Part shown: positions 10,047-20,172 of the stretch, piece after piece | Layout of the letters: each line of letters opens with the position of its first letter | How positions within the stretch are numbered: position 1 is the stretch's first letter | Assembly (NCBI RefSeq): GCF_030486405.1 | Contig: NZ_CP129613.1 | Location: 3,100,001-3,164,000, forward strand | DNA length: 64,000 nt | Direction: 5' to 3' | Origin: Mycolicibacterium sp. HK-90 | Lineage (GTDB): Bacteria; Actinomycetota; Actinomycetes; Mycobacteriales; Mycobacteriaceae | The notes under the pieces: generated by a model | Database searches by the model: none | What the model was told of the DNA's origin: nothing | What the model saw: only the letters and a program-made list of their open reading frames with translations | Made by a program: the position numbers and the translations under genes

Positions 10047-10556
10047 ATGGTCCATTCCGTTGAGCTGGTCTTCGACCCGGATACCGAAGCCACGGTCCGC
10101 GGAATTTGGGATGCGTTGCGCGAAGCGGATATTCCCAGTCAGGCGCCCGCCAGCCGGCCGCATGCGACGCTGACCGTCGCCCAGCACATCGATACCGCGG
10201 CCGATGTGGTGCTGGAGGATCTGACGGACCGCTTCCCGCTGCCGTGCAGTCTCGGCGCGACGTTGATCTTCGGACGCTCGGGCGGCGTGCTGGCGCGGCT
10301 GCTGGTCCCGACCGGCGAGCTGCTCGACGTGCAGGCCGAGGTGTATCGCCGGTGTCTGCCGTATGTCAGTCCGGCCCCGATGCCGCACGCCGAACCGGGC
10401 CAATGGACCCCGCATGTGACCCTGGCCCGGCGCGTGGCTCCGGCCAGGCTGACCACCGCGGTGCGAATCGCCGGTCGGCCCAAGGAAATCGCCGGCCAGG
10501 TGATCGGATTGCGGCACTGGGACGGCGACAAGCGCCTCGAGCGCCCGATCGGCTGA
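10047..10556 (+). CDS. 2H phosphoesterase (2'-5' RNA ligase-like protein)
   Basis: This 169-residue protein belongs to the 2H phosphoesterase superfamily, whose members act on 2',3'-cyclic phosphates or 2'-5' bonds of RNA or nucleotides. Both signature HxT motifs are present: H39-A-T in RPHATL and H123-V-T in TPHVTLAR. It starts 1 nt after bioD and so belongs to the bioF-bioD transcript, as Rv1571 does in M. tuberculosis. No role in biotin metabolism is established. Its stop codon abuts that of the convergent BioQ gene. Confidence 0.82.
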   Translation: MVHSVELVFDPDTEATVRGIWDALREADIPSQAPASRPHATLTVAQHIDTAADVVLEDLTDRFPLPCSLGATLIFGRSGGVLARLLVPTGELLDVQAEVYRRCLPYVSPAPMPHAEPGQWTPHVTLARRVAPARLTTAVRIAGRPKEIAGQVIGLRHWDGDKRLERPIG

Positions 10557-11174
10557 TCAGCCCTGGCTGCGTTGCGGGATATCGCGTCCGGAGCTCAGGG
10601 TGCTGGCGCCCCGCACGGCCAATCCGTCGACCAGCAGTTGCAGGCCGAAGGCGAACTGCCTGGAGGTGTCACGGTTCAGCACCGACTGCTCGTCGGTCAG
10701 TGCACCCGCCGCGTCCCACTGCAGCCGGGATTGCTCGTCGGCGGTGAAACCCAGCACGTAATACAGCACCGTGCGGGCGGCCAGCTCGTGATCCGGCGAC
10801 ACCACGCCGGCCTGCCGGGCGGCGTCGGACAGCTGCGCGACGATCTCGCCGGCGACCTGTGACTGTCCGGCCGCGAAGCTGGAGGAGACCAGTTCGGCCC
10901 CGTCGGTGTGTGAGAGCAATGCGTCGCGCAACGAGGCGCAAATCTGGTGGATCCGCCCGGGCCACGCCGACGTGGCCCCCTCTACGTGGACCGGTTGCAG
11001 GATGCGGTCGGCGACGGCGCCGAGCAATTCCTGTTTGTTGGCGAAATGCCAGTACAACGCGCCCGGGGTGACGTTGAGCTCACGCGCCAGGCGTCGCATC
11101 GTCAGGTCGGCGATGCCGTAGTTGTCCAGGATGGCGGTCGCCGCATCCACCACGTCGGGTTTGTGGAGTTGCAT
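10557..11174 (-). CDS. bioQ: TetR-family biotin regulator BioQ
   Basis: A 205-residue TetR repressor: the N-terminal helix-turn-helix includes IADLTMRRLARELNVTPGALYWHFANKQELL (about 20-50) and the rest is a ligand/dimer domain. Position, divergent from bioB with a TGAAC-N3-GTTCA palindrome between them and the same palindrome before bioF, identifies it as BioQ, the mycobacterial/corynebacterial repressor of biotin genes (family knowledge). Its own -10, TAGGGT, lies on the minus strand at 11181-11186, 6 nt before the ATG and partly on the bioB promoter, so it is probably leaderless and autoregulated. Which signal releases it cannot be read from sequence. Confidence 0.88.
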   Translation of the reverse strand: MQLHKPDVVDAATAILDNYGIADLTMRRLARELNVTPGALYWHFANKQELLGAVADRILQPVHVEGATSAWPGRIHQICASLRDALLSHTDGAELVSSSFAAGQSQVAGEIVAQLSDAARQAGVVSPDHELAARTVLYYVLGFTADEQSRLQWDAAGALTDEQSVLNRDTSRQFAFGLQLLVDGLAVRGASTLSSGRDIPQRSQG

Positions 11175-11180
11175 ACCGTT

Positions 11181-12254
<1,074 letters not shown>

Positions 12255-12259
12255 AACTG

Positions 12260-12514
12260 GTGGTGATGATCGAGGAAACGCCGGCTCTGCCCGCGCCCGT
12301 AGGCGCCGGCCTGTACAACGTCTACACCGGGGTCCAGGCGGACGCCGCGGACGGAAGTGTCGTCCCCACCGCCGCGCAGCTCGGCCTGGAACCGCCCCGG
12401 TTCTGCGCCGAGTGCGGACGCCGGATGATCGTTCAGGTGCGGCCGACCGGCTGGTGGGCCAAGTGTTCGCGGCATGGGCAGGTGGATTCGGTGGACCTGG
12501 ATACGCGGCGATGA
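12260..12514 (+). CDS. bsaP: Biotin synthase auxiliary protein BsaP
   Basis: A small 84-residue protein matching the Rv1590 type, shown in M. tuberculosis and M. smegmatis to be required for BioB to turn dethiobiotin into biotin. Its visible metal-site candidates are C49, C52 and C69 with H72 (CAEC, then KCSRHG). It begins 5 nt after bioB; GTG at 12260, GTG at 12263 and ATG at 12266 are all possible starts. The stop overlaps the next ATG (ATGA), tying it to the downstream membrane-protein gene. Identification is by resemblance, cysteine pattern and position. Confidence 0.88.
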   Translation: MVMIEETPALPAPVGAGLYNVYTGVQADAADGSVVPTAAQLGLEPPRFCAECGRRMIVQVRPTGWWAKCSRHGQVDSVDLDTRR

Positions 12515-12599
12515 GCCTCTCGGGCGAAGAGCAGAAGGCACCGATGAGCCTCTCGGGCGAAGAGCAGAAGGCACCGATGAGCCTCTCGGGCGAAGAGCG
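12511..12599 (+). repeat. 33-bp tandem repeat carrying a start codon, two full and one partial copy
   Basis: Units begin at 12511, 12544 and 12577 with ATGAGCCTCTCGGGCGAAGA; the first two are complete (33 bp, ending GCAGAAGGCACCG) and the third stops matching after GAGCG. Each unit begins with an in-frame ATG, and the end of each complete unit supplies AGAAGG 5 nt before the next ATG. In protein it gives [11 protein letters not shown] twice, then MSLSGEER. Confidence 0.95.
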
Positions 12600-13269
12600 G
12601 AGCGTTGCGGCCGAGAATCCTGGCCCGGCCGTTTCGCTCGCCGATGTCCCGGGCGCACCGCGCGTTTCGCGTGAGCGGGCGGTGGTGACGGTCATCGCGG
12701 CTCTGGCAGTGGGCGGTGCTGTGCTCGGTGCGCTGTGGGCGTTGTTGGCCCCCGGAGTGCACGGAGTGGTGGCGCTGACCCGTAGTGGTGAGCGGGTACA
12801 CGCCTATCTGGGCGGGGAATCTGACCACTTCTTCACCTCGGCGTTCATGTTCGTGGGCATGCTCGTCGTCTTGGGTGTCGTCGCCGCGGTGGCGCTGTGG
12901 CAATGGGCTGCGCATCGCGGGCCGGTTCTGGTCGCCGCGTTGTCGGTCGGCTGCGCGGTCGCTACGGCGGTGGCAGCGGGTGTCGGTGCGGCACTTGCCC
13001 ATTGGCGATTCGGTTCCGTCGACATCGCCGCGGCACCCGTCAGTCCCGAACACCGGGTCCATTACGTGGTGGAGGCCGCTTCCGTCTTCTTCGGGCATTC
13101 GGCTCTGCAGATCGCCGGCACGATCCTGTTCCCGGCTGCCGCGGCGGCGATGGTCTACGCGTTGATCGCGGTCTCCACAGTGCGCGATGACCTGGGTGCC
13201 TGGCCGCCGGTGGAGTCGCCGACCTACCCGGTCCTCCCGCCGCCGGTGGTCAGCCCGCCCGGGGCTTGA
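12511..13269 (+). CDS. Four-segment membrane protein of the Rv1591 type (DUF2567-like)
   Basis: Function unknown. The 252-residue product has a short charged N-terminus made of the 33-bp repeat, then about four membrane segments: [61 protein letters not shown] and [21 protein letters not shown], with a Pro-rich C-terminus. The first ATG (12511) overlaps the bsaP stop; ATGs at 12544 and 12577 would give 241 and 230 residues. The same gene follows bsaP in M. tuberculosis, so it probably shares the bioB transcript. Confidence 0.8.
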   Translation: MSLSGEEQKAPMSLSGEEQKAPMSLSGEERSVAAENPGPAVSLADVPGAPRVSRERAVVTVIAALAVGGAVLGALWALLAPGVHGVVALTRSGERVHAYLGGESDHFFTSAFMFVGMLVVLGVVAAVALWQWAAHRGPVLVAALSVGCAVATAVAAGVGAALAHWRFGSVDIAAAPVSPEHRVHYVVEAASVFFGHSALQIAGTILFPAAAAAMVYALIAVSTVRDDLGAWPPVESPTYPVLPPPVVSPPGA

Positions 13270-13316
13270 CCGCTGCCGCCTCGACGAGGACGCCGGCCGA
13301 GAACCGGGTTCACGGT

Positions 13317-14036
13317 TTACTGGGGCGGGGAGGCCAGATGCGCCGCCATGCGGCGGTAGTACCTGCGGTTCGTCACGGCGACGACGGCAACCAGGATGGC
13401 CAACAACGCCCCGTATCCGGCGAAGAACACCCACGCCCCGGGACCGCTGTGCGGCTTCGTCAGCAGAAATCGCGCGTCTTCGACCCCGGTGCAGTTCACG
13501 GTCAGTGCGCCTCTGTCGGTGGGCAGTTGGGCCACCGACCGGTACTTCGTCGCCGGTCTGCTGTTACGCGTCACGGTGACGGGTTCGGTCGGGGGTGACA
13601 GGGTCAGACGCTGCCCAGAGTCAGTGATCCCCGTACAGCGCACGGTGCTGGGAAGCTGGCCGGACAGATCCTTGTCCTTGATGAACACGATGTATTCGTC
13701 AGCAGAGGGTGTCACTTGTGCGCCGCTGGTGAAGTCCTGGCCGCCCCTGGGGATAGCCAAGAACATGTAGCCCATGACGAAGACCATGGTCAAGATCGCG
13801 GTTCCGAAAGCCAGGCCCACACCCAAACGGTTCGACGGTGCCGGTGCGCTCGGTGACGGCGGCGCGGCCTGCCATGGTGCCGGCGGAATCGGCGCGATCG
13901 GCGGGTATCCCGGCTGCGGATAGGGCGGATAGGCGGCGGGATGACCCTGGTGCGGCTGGTGCAGGGGATAGGGCGAGTACCCGGGCGGGAAGTGCGGACC
14001 TGAGTCAGGTTGGTCTGCAGGCGGATACACGCCCAT
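13317..14036 (-). CDS. Proline-rich membrane protein of unknown function
   Basis: I do not recognise a family. The 239-residue protein has a Pro/Tyr/Gln-rich cytoplasmic N-terminus of about 70 residues, a membrane segment (LGVGLAFGTAILTMVFVMGYMF), an exported middle domain of about 100 residues with two Cys (RCTG and NCTG) that could form a disulfide, and a second membrane segment near the end (GAWVFFAGYGALLAILVAVV) followed by a basic tail. Both ends are therefore probably inside and the middle domain outside. It is convergent with the bioB-cluster membrane protein, 47 nt away. Confidence 0.7.
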   Translation of the reverse strand: MGVYPPADQPDSGPHFPPGYSPYPLHQPHQGHPAAYPPYPQPGYPPIAPIPPAPWQAAPPSPSAPAPSNRLGVGLAFGTAILTMVFVMGYMFLAIPRGGQDFTSGAQVTPSADEYIVFIKDKDLSGQLPSTVRCTGITDSGQRLTLSPPTEPVTVTRNSRPATKYRSVAQLPTDRGALTVNCTGVEDARFLLTKPHSGPGAWVFFAGYGALLAILVAVVAVTNRRYYRRMAAHLASPPQ

Positions 14037-14116
14037 CCTTCCGTCGCGGTGACTGCGGCCAGTAGTGATCGTATGGGCCTGTTGAGTCTCCTGGTCGCAC
14101 CAGTTTGAGCGTGACG

Positions 14117-14524
14117 TCAGTGCGCCGGGGGCCTGGCGGCCGCTTCGAAAACCTCGATGGGGTTGCCGTCCGGATCGGTGATCTGGATCTGGCGTCCACC
14201 GGGTCCGGTCTCCATGGTGTTGCGGAACGTGACATCGGCGCCGCGCAGTTCGGTGATGGCCGCGTCGAGGTCATCGACCTCGAGCACCAAGCGGTTGCTG
14301 CCTCCGGGGGTCTGGGGGCTGCCGTCGGGCAGTTGGCGAGCACCCGAGCTGCCCGGCCCGCTCAAGAACAGGGTGAGGTTGCCGTTGGCGACGGACGCGA
14401 ACGCCGGTCCTCCGCGCATGGCGACGTGAAAGCCGAGATTCTCGGTGTAGAACGCGATCGCTCGCTCGACATCGGTGACCTGATAGCGCACTGCGCCGGT
14501 TCGGTAGGTGATGTGTCCAGACAT
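14117..14524 (-). CDS. VOC-family (glyoxalase-fold) protein
   Basis: A 135-residue single-module vicinal-oxygen-chelate protein. It shows the paired beta-alpha-beta pattern: VRYQVTDVERAIAFYTENLGF in the first half and LVLEVDDLDAAITELRG with DPDGNPIEVFE in the second. The final Glu in this last motif is a usual metal ligand. Family members include glyoxalases, dioxygenases and antibiotic-binding proteins; the substrate cannot be told. It lies 48 nt after an AraC-type regulator on the same strand, so the two are probably co-transcribed or functionally paired. Confidence 0.8.
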   Translation of the reverse strand: MSGHITYRTGAVRYQVTDVERAIAFYTENLGFHVAMRGGPAFASVANGNLTLFLSGPGSSGARQLPDGSPQTPGGSNRLVLEVDDLDAAITELRGADVTFRNTMETGPGGRQIQITDPDGNPIEVFEAAARPPAH

Positions 14525-14572
14525 GACCGCAGTGTGCCGGTTTCCGTGGTGGTTGTATTGAAGAAAATTGAC

Positions 14573-15388
14573 CTACGGTTCGAGCGCGACGTGGTCGTCC
14601 TTTGCGGCATACACACTTCGGCGTCGTTGCTCGGCGGGCGTCATGCCGGAGAATTCCTGGAACTCGCGGATCATGTGCGACTGGTCGGCATACCCGTGTT
14701 CGATGGCGAACGTCGGCCAGTGCGGCGACGACGGCGCTGAGTAGACGTCATCGTGTGCGTGGCGGAATCGTTGGAGGCGGGCAAACCGTTTGGGCGGCAT
14801 CCCGACCTGGTCGGTGAACAATTGGATCAGTCTGCGGTGGCTGAATCCGACTTCACGTGCCAATGCGTGGATCGACGGCTGGCGAGAGCCGACCCGGAGC
14901 GCGTCCATCGCGAAGGACACTTCGCGGGTCGGTTCCGGGCCGTTGCGGGAATGCGTGAGCAAGGCGGATTCCACGATCGCAAGGCGTTGTGCGGTTGAGG
15001 TGGCGGCGCAGATCCTGGCGCGGAGGTCGGCCGCGCGGTTCCACAGCGCGTCGAGGTCGAGGTGGGCATCGAGCAGTTCGTGCGGGGCAATGCCGAGTAC
15101 CGCGCGGACGCCGCCGGGTTTGAAGTGCACGCCCACCATGGCGGTGTGCTCGCGCGCGTCGATATCGAAGGGGCCGGTGTAGGGACCGGACACGGTGACG
15201 CCCGAAAACTGTTGTGGACCTTGATGGTTCGTTATGGTGATGACGTCAGCGGCGAGGTTGATGACGAGTTCGGTGGTACCGGTGGGCAGGATGCGCTCGG
15301 CGGGGTAGGTGGGTCCGTCCGCAATGCACCACAGGTGGTCGACGCTGTCGCGCAAGGCCACCGCCGGGGGCTGACGGATATATCGCAT
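14573..15388 (-). CDS. AraC-family transcriptional regulator
   Basis: A 271-residue regulator with the effector domain first and the DNA-binding domain last. The N-terminal part contains LPTGTTELVINL and the GPYTGPFDID stretch seen in the DUF6597 type of sensor region. The AraC double helix-turn-helix lies at about 165-255 (IHALAREVGFSHRRLIQLFTDQ, then YADQSHMIREFQEFSGMTPAE). The glyoxalase-fold gene directly downstream is a likely target or partner. The inducer is unknown. Confidence 0.85.
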   Translation of the reverse strand: MRYIRQPPAVALRDSVDHLWCIADGPTYPAERILPTGTTELVINLAADVITITNHQGPQQFSGVTVSGPYTGPFDIDAREHTAMVGVHFKPGGVRAVLGIAPHELLDAHLDLDALWNRAADLRARICAATSTAQRLAIVESALLTHSRNGPEPTREVSFAMDALRVGSRQPSIHALAREVGFSHRRLIQLFTDQVGMPPKRFARLQRFRHAHDDVYSAPSSPHWPTFAIEHGYADQSHMIREFQEFSGMTPAEQRRRSVYAAKDDHVALEP

Positions 15389-15417
15389 CTACCCCCATTC
15401 TGCCAGTGTTCGGCCGG

Positions 15418-16749
15418 TCAGAGGGGGCGCCGCCGGACCGTCCGTCCCATCGCGACCTTGGCGGAGATGCCGGCCAGCCGGGCCATGCCCATGTAGGTGA
15501 TCGGGTTGAGCAGTGTGGGCCACTTGGACCGCACCAGGTTGGCGGTCAGCGGGCGGCCGGCGAACCGGTCGGTCAGCCAGCGCAGCGCCATCGGCGCCGA
15601 GAACGGGTGCAGCAAGAGATGCTCGCTGAACATGTCGCGGTGGTAGGTCACGTCGGCGCCGCCGGCCAGATAGGTGTCGGCGAGCTCGTCGATATCGTCC
15701 ACCGAGATGATCTCGTCGTGCACGGCCTGCACGATCAGCACGGGTGGAACCGGCACGGCCACACCGAGTTTGGTGTCCTGGAAGACCTCGCTGACCGCGG
15801 GTCCGTCGAGGATCTGGTCCAGGGGCAGGTCGACCAGGTCGGCCATGTCGGTGCGGAACATGCGCCACATGGCTTCCACCGTGGTCATCCGGTGCAGCCG
15901 GTCCAGGAGTTTGCGGCCCTCAGTGGTGGCATGTTCGGCGATGACCCGGTTCAGGCCCGGATAGATGTCGGCGAGAGCCGCCACCACCAGCCCGGGAAGG
16001 CCGGAGAACACGGTGCCGTTGAGCCGGCGGAACGTGTTGCCCAGGTCGCCGACGGGCGAGCCGAGGACCGCGCCGACGATGTTGAGCTCGGGCGCGTAGC
16101 TGCCGGCCATCTCCGCGGCCCAGGCGCTGGCCAGGCCGCCGCCGGAGTAACCCCACAGGCCGACGCGTGTAGTCGGTGACAGGGCGAGTTGCTCGGAGCT
16201 GAGTGCGGCACGCAAGCCGTCGAGCACCCGGTAGCCGGGTTCATACGGGGCGCCCCACATGCCGTCGACGCCCTCGTGGTCGGGGACCGAGACCGCCCAC
16301 CCTTCGGCGAGCGCGGCTGAGATCAGCAGGAGTTCGAGCTGCGCCAGGGAGCCGGTCGCCTTGGCGTGCCGCCGCAACGCGTAGGACGGGAAACAGCGGG
16401 CCGAGATGGCATCGATGGCGCACTGGTAGGAGACCACCGGGCAGTCCGGTGCGGCGTCGGGCGGGACGATCACCGTGGTGACCGCTGCTTCGGGTACGCC
16501 GTTGCGGTCGGTGGAGCGGTAGAGCAGCTGCGTGGCATGCAGGCGCTGCGGGATCAAACCCAGGAAGGCCAGTTCGACGTCGCGGCTGCGCAGGACGGTG
16601 CCGGGTTCAGCGTGCTGGAAACCCGCAGGTGGGGCGTAAAACGGGTCGTCGTGCGGGAGTTTGGGTCGCGCCGCCCGGTCGAGCTCCTGATGAAGTGCTC
16701 GACCGATCCATTCGGCCCCGGTGGCTGTGGCTGCACTGCCCAATTCCAT
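15418..16749 (-). CDS. Secretory-type lipase/esterase (Rv1592c type)
   Basis: An alpha/beta-hydrolase of 443 residues resembling the secretory lipase (LIP) family. The nucleophile motif is GYSGGG in [18 protein letters not shown]; an Asp in [17 protein letters not shown] and a His in the C-terminal part fit the rest of the triad. No convincing signal peptide is seen, so localisation is open. The same gene lies between bioB-cluster genes and nadA in M. tuberculosis. In the 42-nt gap before it is a 6-2-6 inverted repeat (TTCTTA-CT-TAAGAA, 16757-16770), which may be an operator. Confidence 0.82.
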   Translation of the reverse strand: MELGSAATATGAEWIGRALHQELDRAARPKLPHDDPFYAPPAGFQHAEPGTVLRSRDVELAFLGLIPQRLHATQLLYRSTDRNGVPEAAVTTVIVPPDAAPDCPVVSYQCAIDAISARCFPSYALRRHAKATGSLAQLELLLISAALAEGWAVSVPDHEGVDGMWGAPYEPGYRVLDGLRAALSSEQLALSPTTRVGLWGYSGGGLASAWAAEMAGSYAPELNIVGAVLGSPVGDLGNTFRRLNGTVFSGLPGLVVAALADIYPGLNRVIAEHATTEGRKLLDRLHRMTTVEAMWRMFRTDMADLVDLPLDQILDGPAVSEVFQDTKLGVAVPVPPVLIVQAVHDEIISVDDIDELADTYLAGGADVTYHRDMFSEHLLLHPFSAPMALRWLTDRFAGRPLTANLVRSKWPTLLNPITYMGMARLAGISAKVAMGRTVRRRPL

Positions 16750-16756
16750 CCGGGCA

Positions 16757-16770
16757 TTCTTACTTAAGAA
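16757..16770. promoter_or_regulatory. Inverted repeat upstream of the lipase gene
   Basis: TTCTTA and TAAGAA are perfect 6-bp arms separated by CT, 7 nt upstream of the lipase ATG and in the only AT-rich spot of the gap. A repressor site is possible, but no matching regulator is evident. It could also be part of the promoter itself. Confidence 0.3.
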
Positions 16771-16791
16771 GGGTCTAAGAATCCAGTCGAC

Positions 16792-17484
16792 TCACCCGGG
16801 CGGGCGCAAGGCGGCGAATTCGTCGGTGACGCGGTACCGGGAGTCGGTGAAGCGGTACAGCGCGGCTGGGCGCCCGCCGCTACGGCCGGATCGAGCGGTG
16901 GTGCCGGTGCGGGTGATGACGTTTCGGCGCTCCAGGACGCGCTGCAGATTGGTGGCGTCGACTTGGTAGCCGAGCGCGGCGCTGTAGATGTCACGCAGCG
17001 TCGAGAGGGCGAATTCTCTTGGTGCCAGGGCGAATCCGATGTTGGTGTAGGACATCTTGGCCACCAGCCGGTTTCGCGCGTGCTCCACCATCGGGGCGTG
17101 GTCGAAGGCCATCTCGGGCAGGTCGTTGACCGGATGCCACCGGGTGTCGGGCGGCAGGGTGGGGGTGGCGGGGGAGGGCACCAGGCCGAGGAATGTGGAG
17201 GCGATGGTGCGCGTCCCCGGAACCCGGTGTGGGTCGGAGAACACGGCCAGTTGTTCCAGGTGGGCAAGTTCACGCAGGTCAACCTTCTCGGCCAGCTGCC
17301 GGCCGACCGAGCTCTTCAGGTCTTCGTCGTCTTCCAGTCGGCCGCCGGGCAGGGACCATTTGGCGCGTTCGGGATCCAGTGCACGTTGCCACAACAGCAC
17401 GTGAAGTGCGGGTTGCCGGGAGTCGAGGCCGCGAACCTGGAACACGGCGGCAAGGACTTCGTGCGCGGTGTTACCATGTTGCAT
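16792..17484 (-). CDS. nrtR: NrtR-type Nudix-related repressor of NAD synthesis
   Basis: A 230-residue protein with an N-terminal Nudix-like domain (about 1-135) and a C-terminal winged-helix domain (about 140-225). The Nudix box reads [21 protein letters not shown]: the usual REXXEE glutamates are mostly lost, as in NrtR regulators that sense rather than hydrolyse ADP-ribose compounds (family knowledge). The ATG at 17484 is chosen because TATAAT lies 7 nt upstream on the minus strand; longer frames would cross the operator. It is divergent from nadABC and probably represses both itself and nadA. Confidence 0.88.
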   Translation of the reverse strand: MQHGNTAHEVLAAVFQVRGLDSRQPALHVLLWQRALDPERAKWSLPGGRLEDDEDLKSSVGRQLAEKVDLRELAHLEQLAVFSDPHRVPGTRTIASTFLGLVPSPATPTLPPDTRWHPVNDLPEMAFDHAPMVEHARNRLVAKMSYTNIGFALAPREFALSTLRDIYSAALGYQVDATNLQRVLERRNVITRTGTTARSGRSGGRPAALYRFTDSRYRVTDEFAALRPPG

Positions 17485-17509
17485 GTTTTCGATTATAAGT
17501 CGAAAACAT
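17471..17509. promoter_or_regulatory. NrtR operator and divergent nrtR/nadA promoters
   Basis: Perfect 10-bp arms ATGTTTTCGA (17483-17492) and TCGAAAACAT (17500-17509) flank a 7-nt centre. Minus strand: TATAAT (17497-17492) is an ideal -10 for nrtR. Plus strand: TTACCA (17471-17476), a 17-nt spacer and TATAAG (17494-17499) form a nadA promoter. A regulator on the repeat would cover both -10 elements and the nrtR start codon. Confidence 0.82.
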
Positions 17510-17530
17510 GACGAAGTGGAGGAGGTCGGC

Positions 17531-18574
17531 GTGACCGCTCTCGATGGCACCCTTGCGGGGGGCTTGGCAGATCAGATCGTCGATGGTCCCGGTGGCTATG
17601 CCGGCGTCGACGGCGACGCGAAATGGGCCGCAGAGATCCGCCGTTTGGTCGACCTGCGCGGTGCGACCCTGCTGGCGCACAACTACCAGCTACCGGCCAT
17701 CCAGGACGTCGCCGATCACGTCGGCGATTCCCTGGCGCTCTCGCGTATCGCCGCCGAGGCTCCCGAGGACACCATCGTGTTCTGCGGCGTGCATTTCATG
17801 GCCGAGACCGCCAAGATCCTCAGCCCGGACAAGACGGTCCTGATCCCGGACCAGCGGGCCGGATGCTCGCTCGCCGACTCGATCACCGCCGACGAGCTGC
17901 AGGCCTGGAAGGACGAGCACCCCGGTGCGGTCGTGGTGTCCTACGTGAACACCACCGCCGCGGTGAAGGCACTGACCGACATCTGCTGCACCTCGTCGAA
18001 CGCTGTCGAGGTGGTTGCCTCGATCCCCGAGGATCGCGAGGTGCTGTTCTGCCCGGATCAGTTCCTCGGCGCCCACGTCCGGCGGGTCACCGGCCGTAAG
18101 AACCTGCACGTGTGGGCCGGGGAATGCCACGTGCATGCCGGCATCAACGGCGACGAGCTGGCCGACCAGGCACGGTCGCACCCCGATGCCGAACTGTTCG
18201 TGCATCCCGAATGCGGATGTGCCACGTCGGCGCTGTATCTGGCCGGTGAGGGTGCCGTTCCCGAGGAGCGGGTGAAGATCCTGTCCACCGGAGGCATGCT
18301 CGACGCCGCCCGCGAAACCCGGGCCCGTCAGGTGCTGGTCGCGACCGAGGTCGGCATGCTGCACCAGTTGCGCCGGGCTGCACCCGAAGTCGACTTCCTG
18401 GCCGTCAACGACCGGGCGTCGTGCACCTTCATGAAGATGATCACCCCGGCGGCTCTGCTGCGCTGCCTCATCGAGGGCGCCGACGAGGTGCACGTCGATC
18501 CCGAAACTGCCCGGCGCGGACGTGCCAGCGTGCAGCGGATGATCGCGATTGGCCAGCCCGGCGGCGGCGAATGA
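17531..18574 (+). CDS. nadA: Quinolinate synthase
   Basis: NadA condenses iminoaspartate from NadB with dihydroxyacetone phosphate to make quinolinate, using a [4Fe-4S] cluster. The 347-residue protein keeps [32 protein letters not shown] and HPECGC, which include cluster-binding Cys. The GTG at 17531 has a GGAGGAGG ribosome site about 6 nt upstream. Its stop overlaps the nadB ATG by 4 nt. Regulation by NrtR is inferred from the inverted repeat at its promoter. Confidence 0.97.
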   Translation: MTALDGTLAGGLADQIVDGPGGYAGVDGDAKWAAEIRRLVDLRGATLLAHNYQLPAIQDVADHVGDSLALSRIAAEAPEDTIVFCGVHFMAETAKILSPDKTVLIPDQRAGCSLADSITADELQAWKDEHPGAVVVSYVNTTAAVKALTDICCTSSNAVEVVASIPEDREVLFCPDQFLGAHVRRVTGRKNLHVWAGECHVHAGINGDELADQARSHPDAELFVHPECGCATSALYLAGEGAVPEERVKILSTGGMLDAARETRARQVLVATEVGMLHQLRRAAPEVDFLAVNDRASCTFMKMITPAALLRCLIEGADEVHVDPETARRGRASVQRMIAIGQPGGGE

Positions 18575-20172
18575 CCCCGACGGGCAGCGCCCGGGGATCC
18601 AGCCGCTTCGCCTGCGGCAGTTCGACGCTGTGGCAGCAGCGCGCCGACGTCGTCGTGGTCGGCACCGGCGTCGCGGGGCTGGTGGCAGCCCTGGCGGCGC
18701 ATCGCCGCGGCCGACGGGTGGTGGTCCTGAGCAAGGCCCGCGAGACCGCGACGTTCTACGCCCAGGGCGGCATCGCCGTCGTGCTGCCCGACACCGAGGA
18801 TTCCGTCGAGGCGCACGTCAACGACACGATCGCCGCCGGCGGCGGACTGTGTGATCCGGATGCGGTGCGCTCGATCGTCGCGGCCGGCTACGAGGCGGTC
18901 GCCGATCTGGTGACCGACGGCGCGCGGTTCGACGAGGCTGCTCCCGGACGCTGGGCACTGACGCGCGAGGGCGGCCACACCCGCCGCCGGATCATCCACG
19001 CGGGTGGCGATGCCACCGGCGCCGAGGTTCAGCGGGCTCTCGATTCCGCGGCGGCCACCCTGGACATCCGCCGCGATCATGTGGCATTGCAGGTGCTACA
19101 CGACGACACCGCGGTGACCGGGGTGTTGGTCCGCAATGCGGACGGGTTCGGCATCGTCCACGCGCCCTCGGTGCTCCTGGCCACCGGGGGCCTCGGCCAC
19201 GTGTACGCGGCCACCACGAATCCCGGTGGGTCGACGGGAGACGGCATCGCGCTGGCGTTGTGGGCTGGTGCTGCGGTCCGCGACATCGAGTTCGTCCAGT
19301 TCCACCCGACGATGTTGTATGCGCAGGGAGGCAGCGGGCGGCGACCGCTCATCACCGAGGCGTTGCGCGGTGAAGGCGCCGTTCTCGTTGATGCGCGGGG
19401 CAATTCGGTGACCGAAGGCGTGCATCCGATGGGCGATCTGGCTCCGCGCGATGTGGTTGCCGCGGCCATCAACGCCCGGTTGAACGCCACCGGCGATCCC
19501 TGCGTTTACCTCGACGCCACTGGGATCACCGAGTTCCCGAAGCGGTTTCCGACGGTGGCGGCGGCCTGCACGGCGGCCGGCGTCGACCCGGCGCGCCAAC
19601 CGATCCCGGTGGTGCCCGGCGCGCACTACAGCTGTGGCGGCGTGGTGACCGACGTGCACGGCCGCACCGATCTGCCCGGACTTTTCGCCGCGGGCGAAGT
19701 GGCCCGAACGGGCATGCACGGGGCGAACCGGCTGGCGTCCAACAGTCTGCTGGAAGGACTGGTTGTCGGCGGCCGGGCCGGGCGCGCCGCGGCCGAGCAT
19801 GCCGGTCTTTCGGGCCCGGTGCGTGCCCAGGTGCCCGACGATCGCCGCCGGGATTCACTGGACCGGGATGTCTTGCAGCGCAACATGTCCGAATACGCCT
19901 CGGTGGTTCGCGACGCCGGCGGACTTCGGCGGCTCGGTGACATCCTGGACGACACGCGATCGGTGCCGCCGACCAACCGCCGTAGTTTCGAGGACGCTGC
20001 GCTCACGGCAACGGCCCGCGCGATCACCGTCGCGGCCCTGGCCCGCACCGAGAGCCGCGGTTGCCACCACCGAAGCGACCATCCCGAGACCGACCCTGCC
20101 CAGGAGCACTCCGTGACGATTCGCGCCGTAGCCGGCCGTCCTACCCTCGACACCCCGACGGTGGTGTGCTGA
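18571..20172 (+). CDS. nadB: L-aspartate oxidase
   Basis: NadB oxidises L-aspartate to iminoaspartate with FAD, the first step of de novo NAD synthesis. The 533-residue flavoprotein has the dinucleotide-binding motif [18 protein letters not shown] at about 27-44, the AQGGIA stretch, the fumarate-reductase-like [11 protein letters not shown], and [26 protein letters not shown]. It is coupled to nadA by an ATGA overlap and to nadC by a 1-nt TGATG overlap. Confidence 0.97.
   Translation: MTPTGSARGSSRFACGSSTLWQQRADVVVVGTGVAGLVAALAAHRRGRRVVVLSKARETATFYAQGGIAVVLPDTEDSVEAHVNDTIAAGGGLCDPDAVRSIVAAGYEAVADLVTDGARFDEAAPGRWALTREGGHTRRRIIHAGGDATGAEVQRALDSAAATLDIRRDHVALQVLHDDTAVTGVLVRNADGFGIVHAPSVLLATGGLGHVYAATTNPGGSTGDGIALALWAGAAVRDIEFVQFHPTMLYAQGGSGRRPLITEALRGEGAVLVDARGNSVTEGVHPMGDLAPRDVVAAAINARLNATGDPCVYLDATGITEFPKRFPTVAAACTAAGVDPARQPIPVVPGAHYSCGGVVTDVHGRTDLPGLFAAGEVARTGMHGANRLASNSLLEGLVVGGRAGRAAAEHAGLSGPVRAQVPDDRRRDSLDRDVLQRNMSEYASVVRDAGGLRRLGDILDDTRSVPPTNRRSFEDAALTATARAITVAALARTESRGCHHRSDHPETDPAQEHSVTIRAVAGRPTLDTPTVVC

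Noticed and set aside
13270..13316. An RNA gene or attachment site between the Rv1591-like and Pro-rich protein genes
   Set aside because: The gap is 47 nt between convergent genes and shows no tRNA-like folding or repeat.
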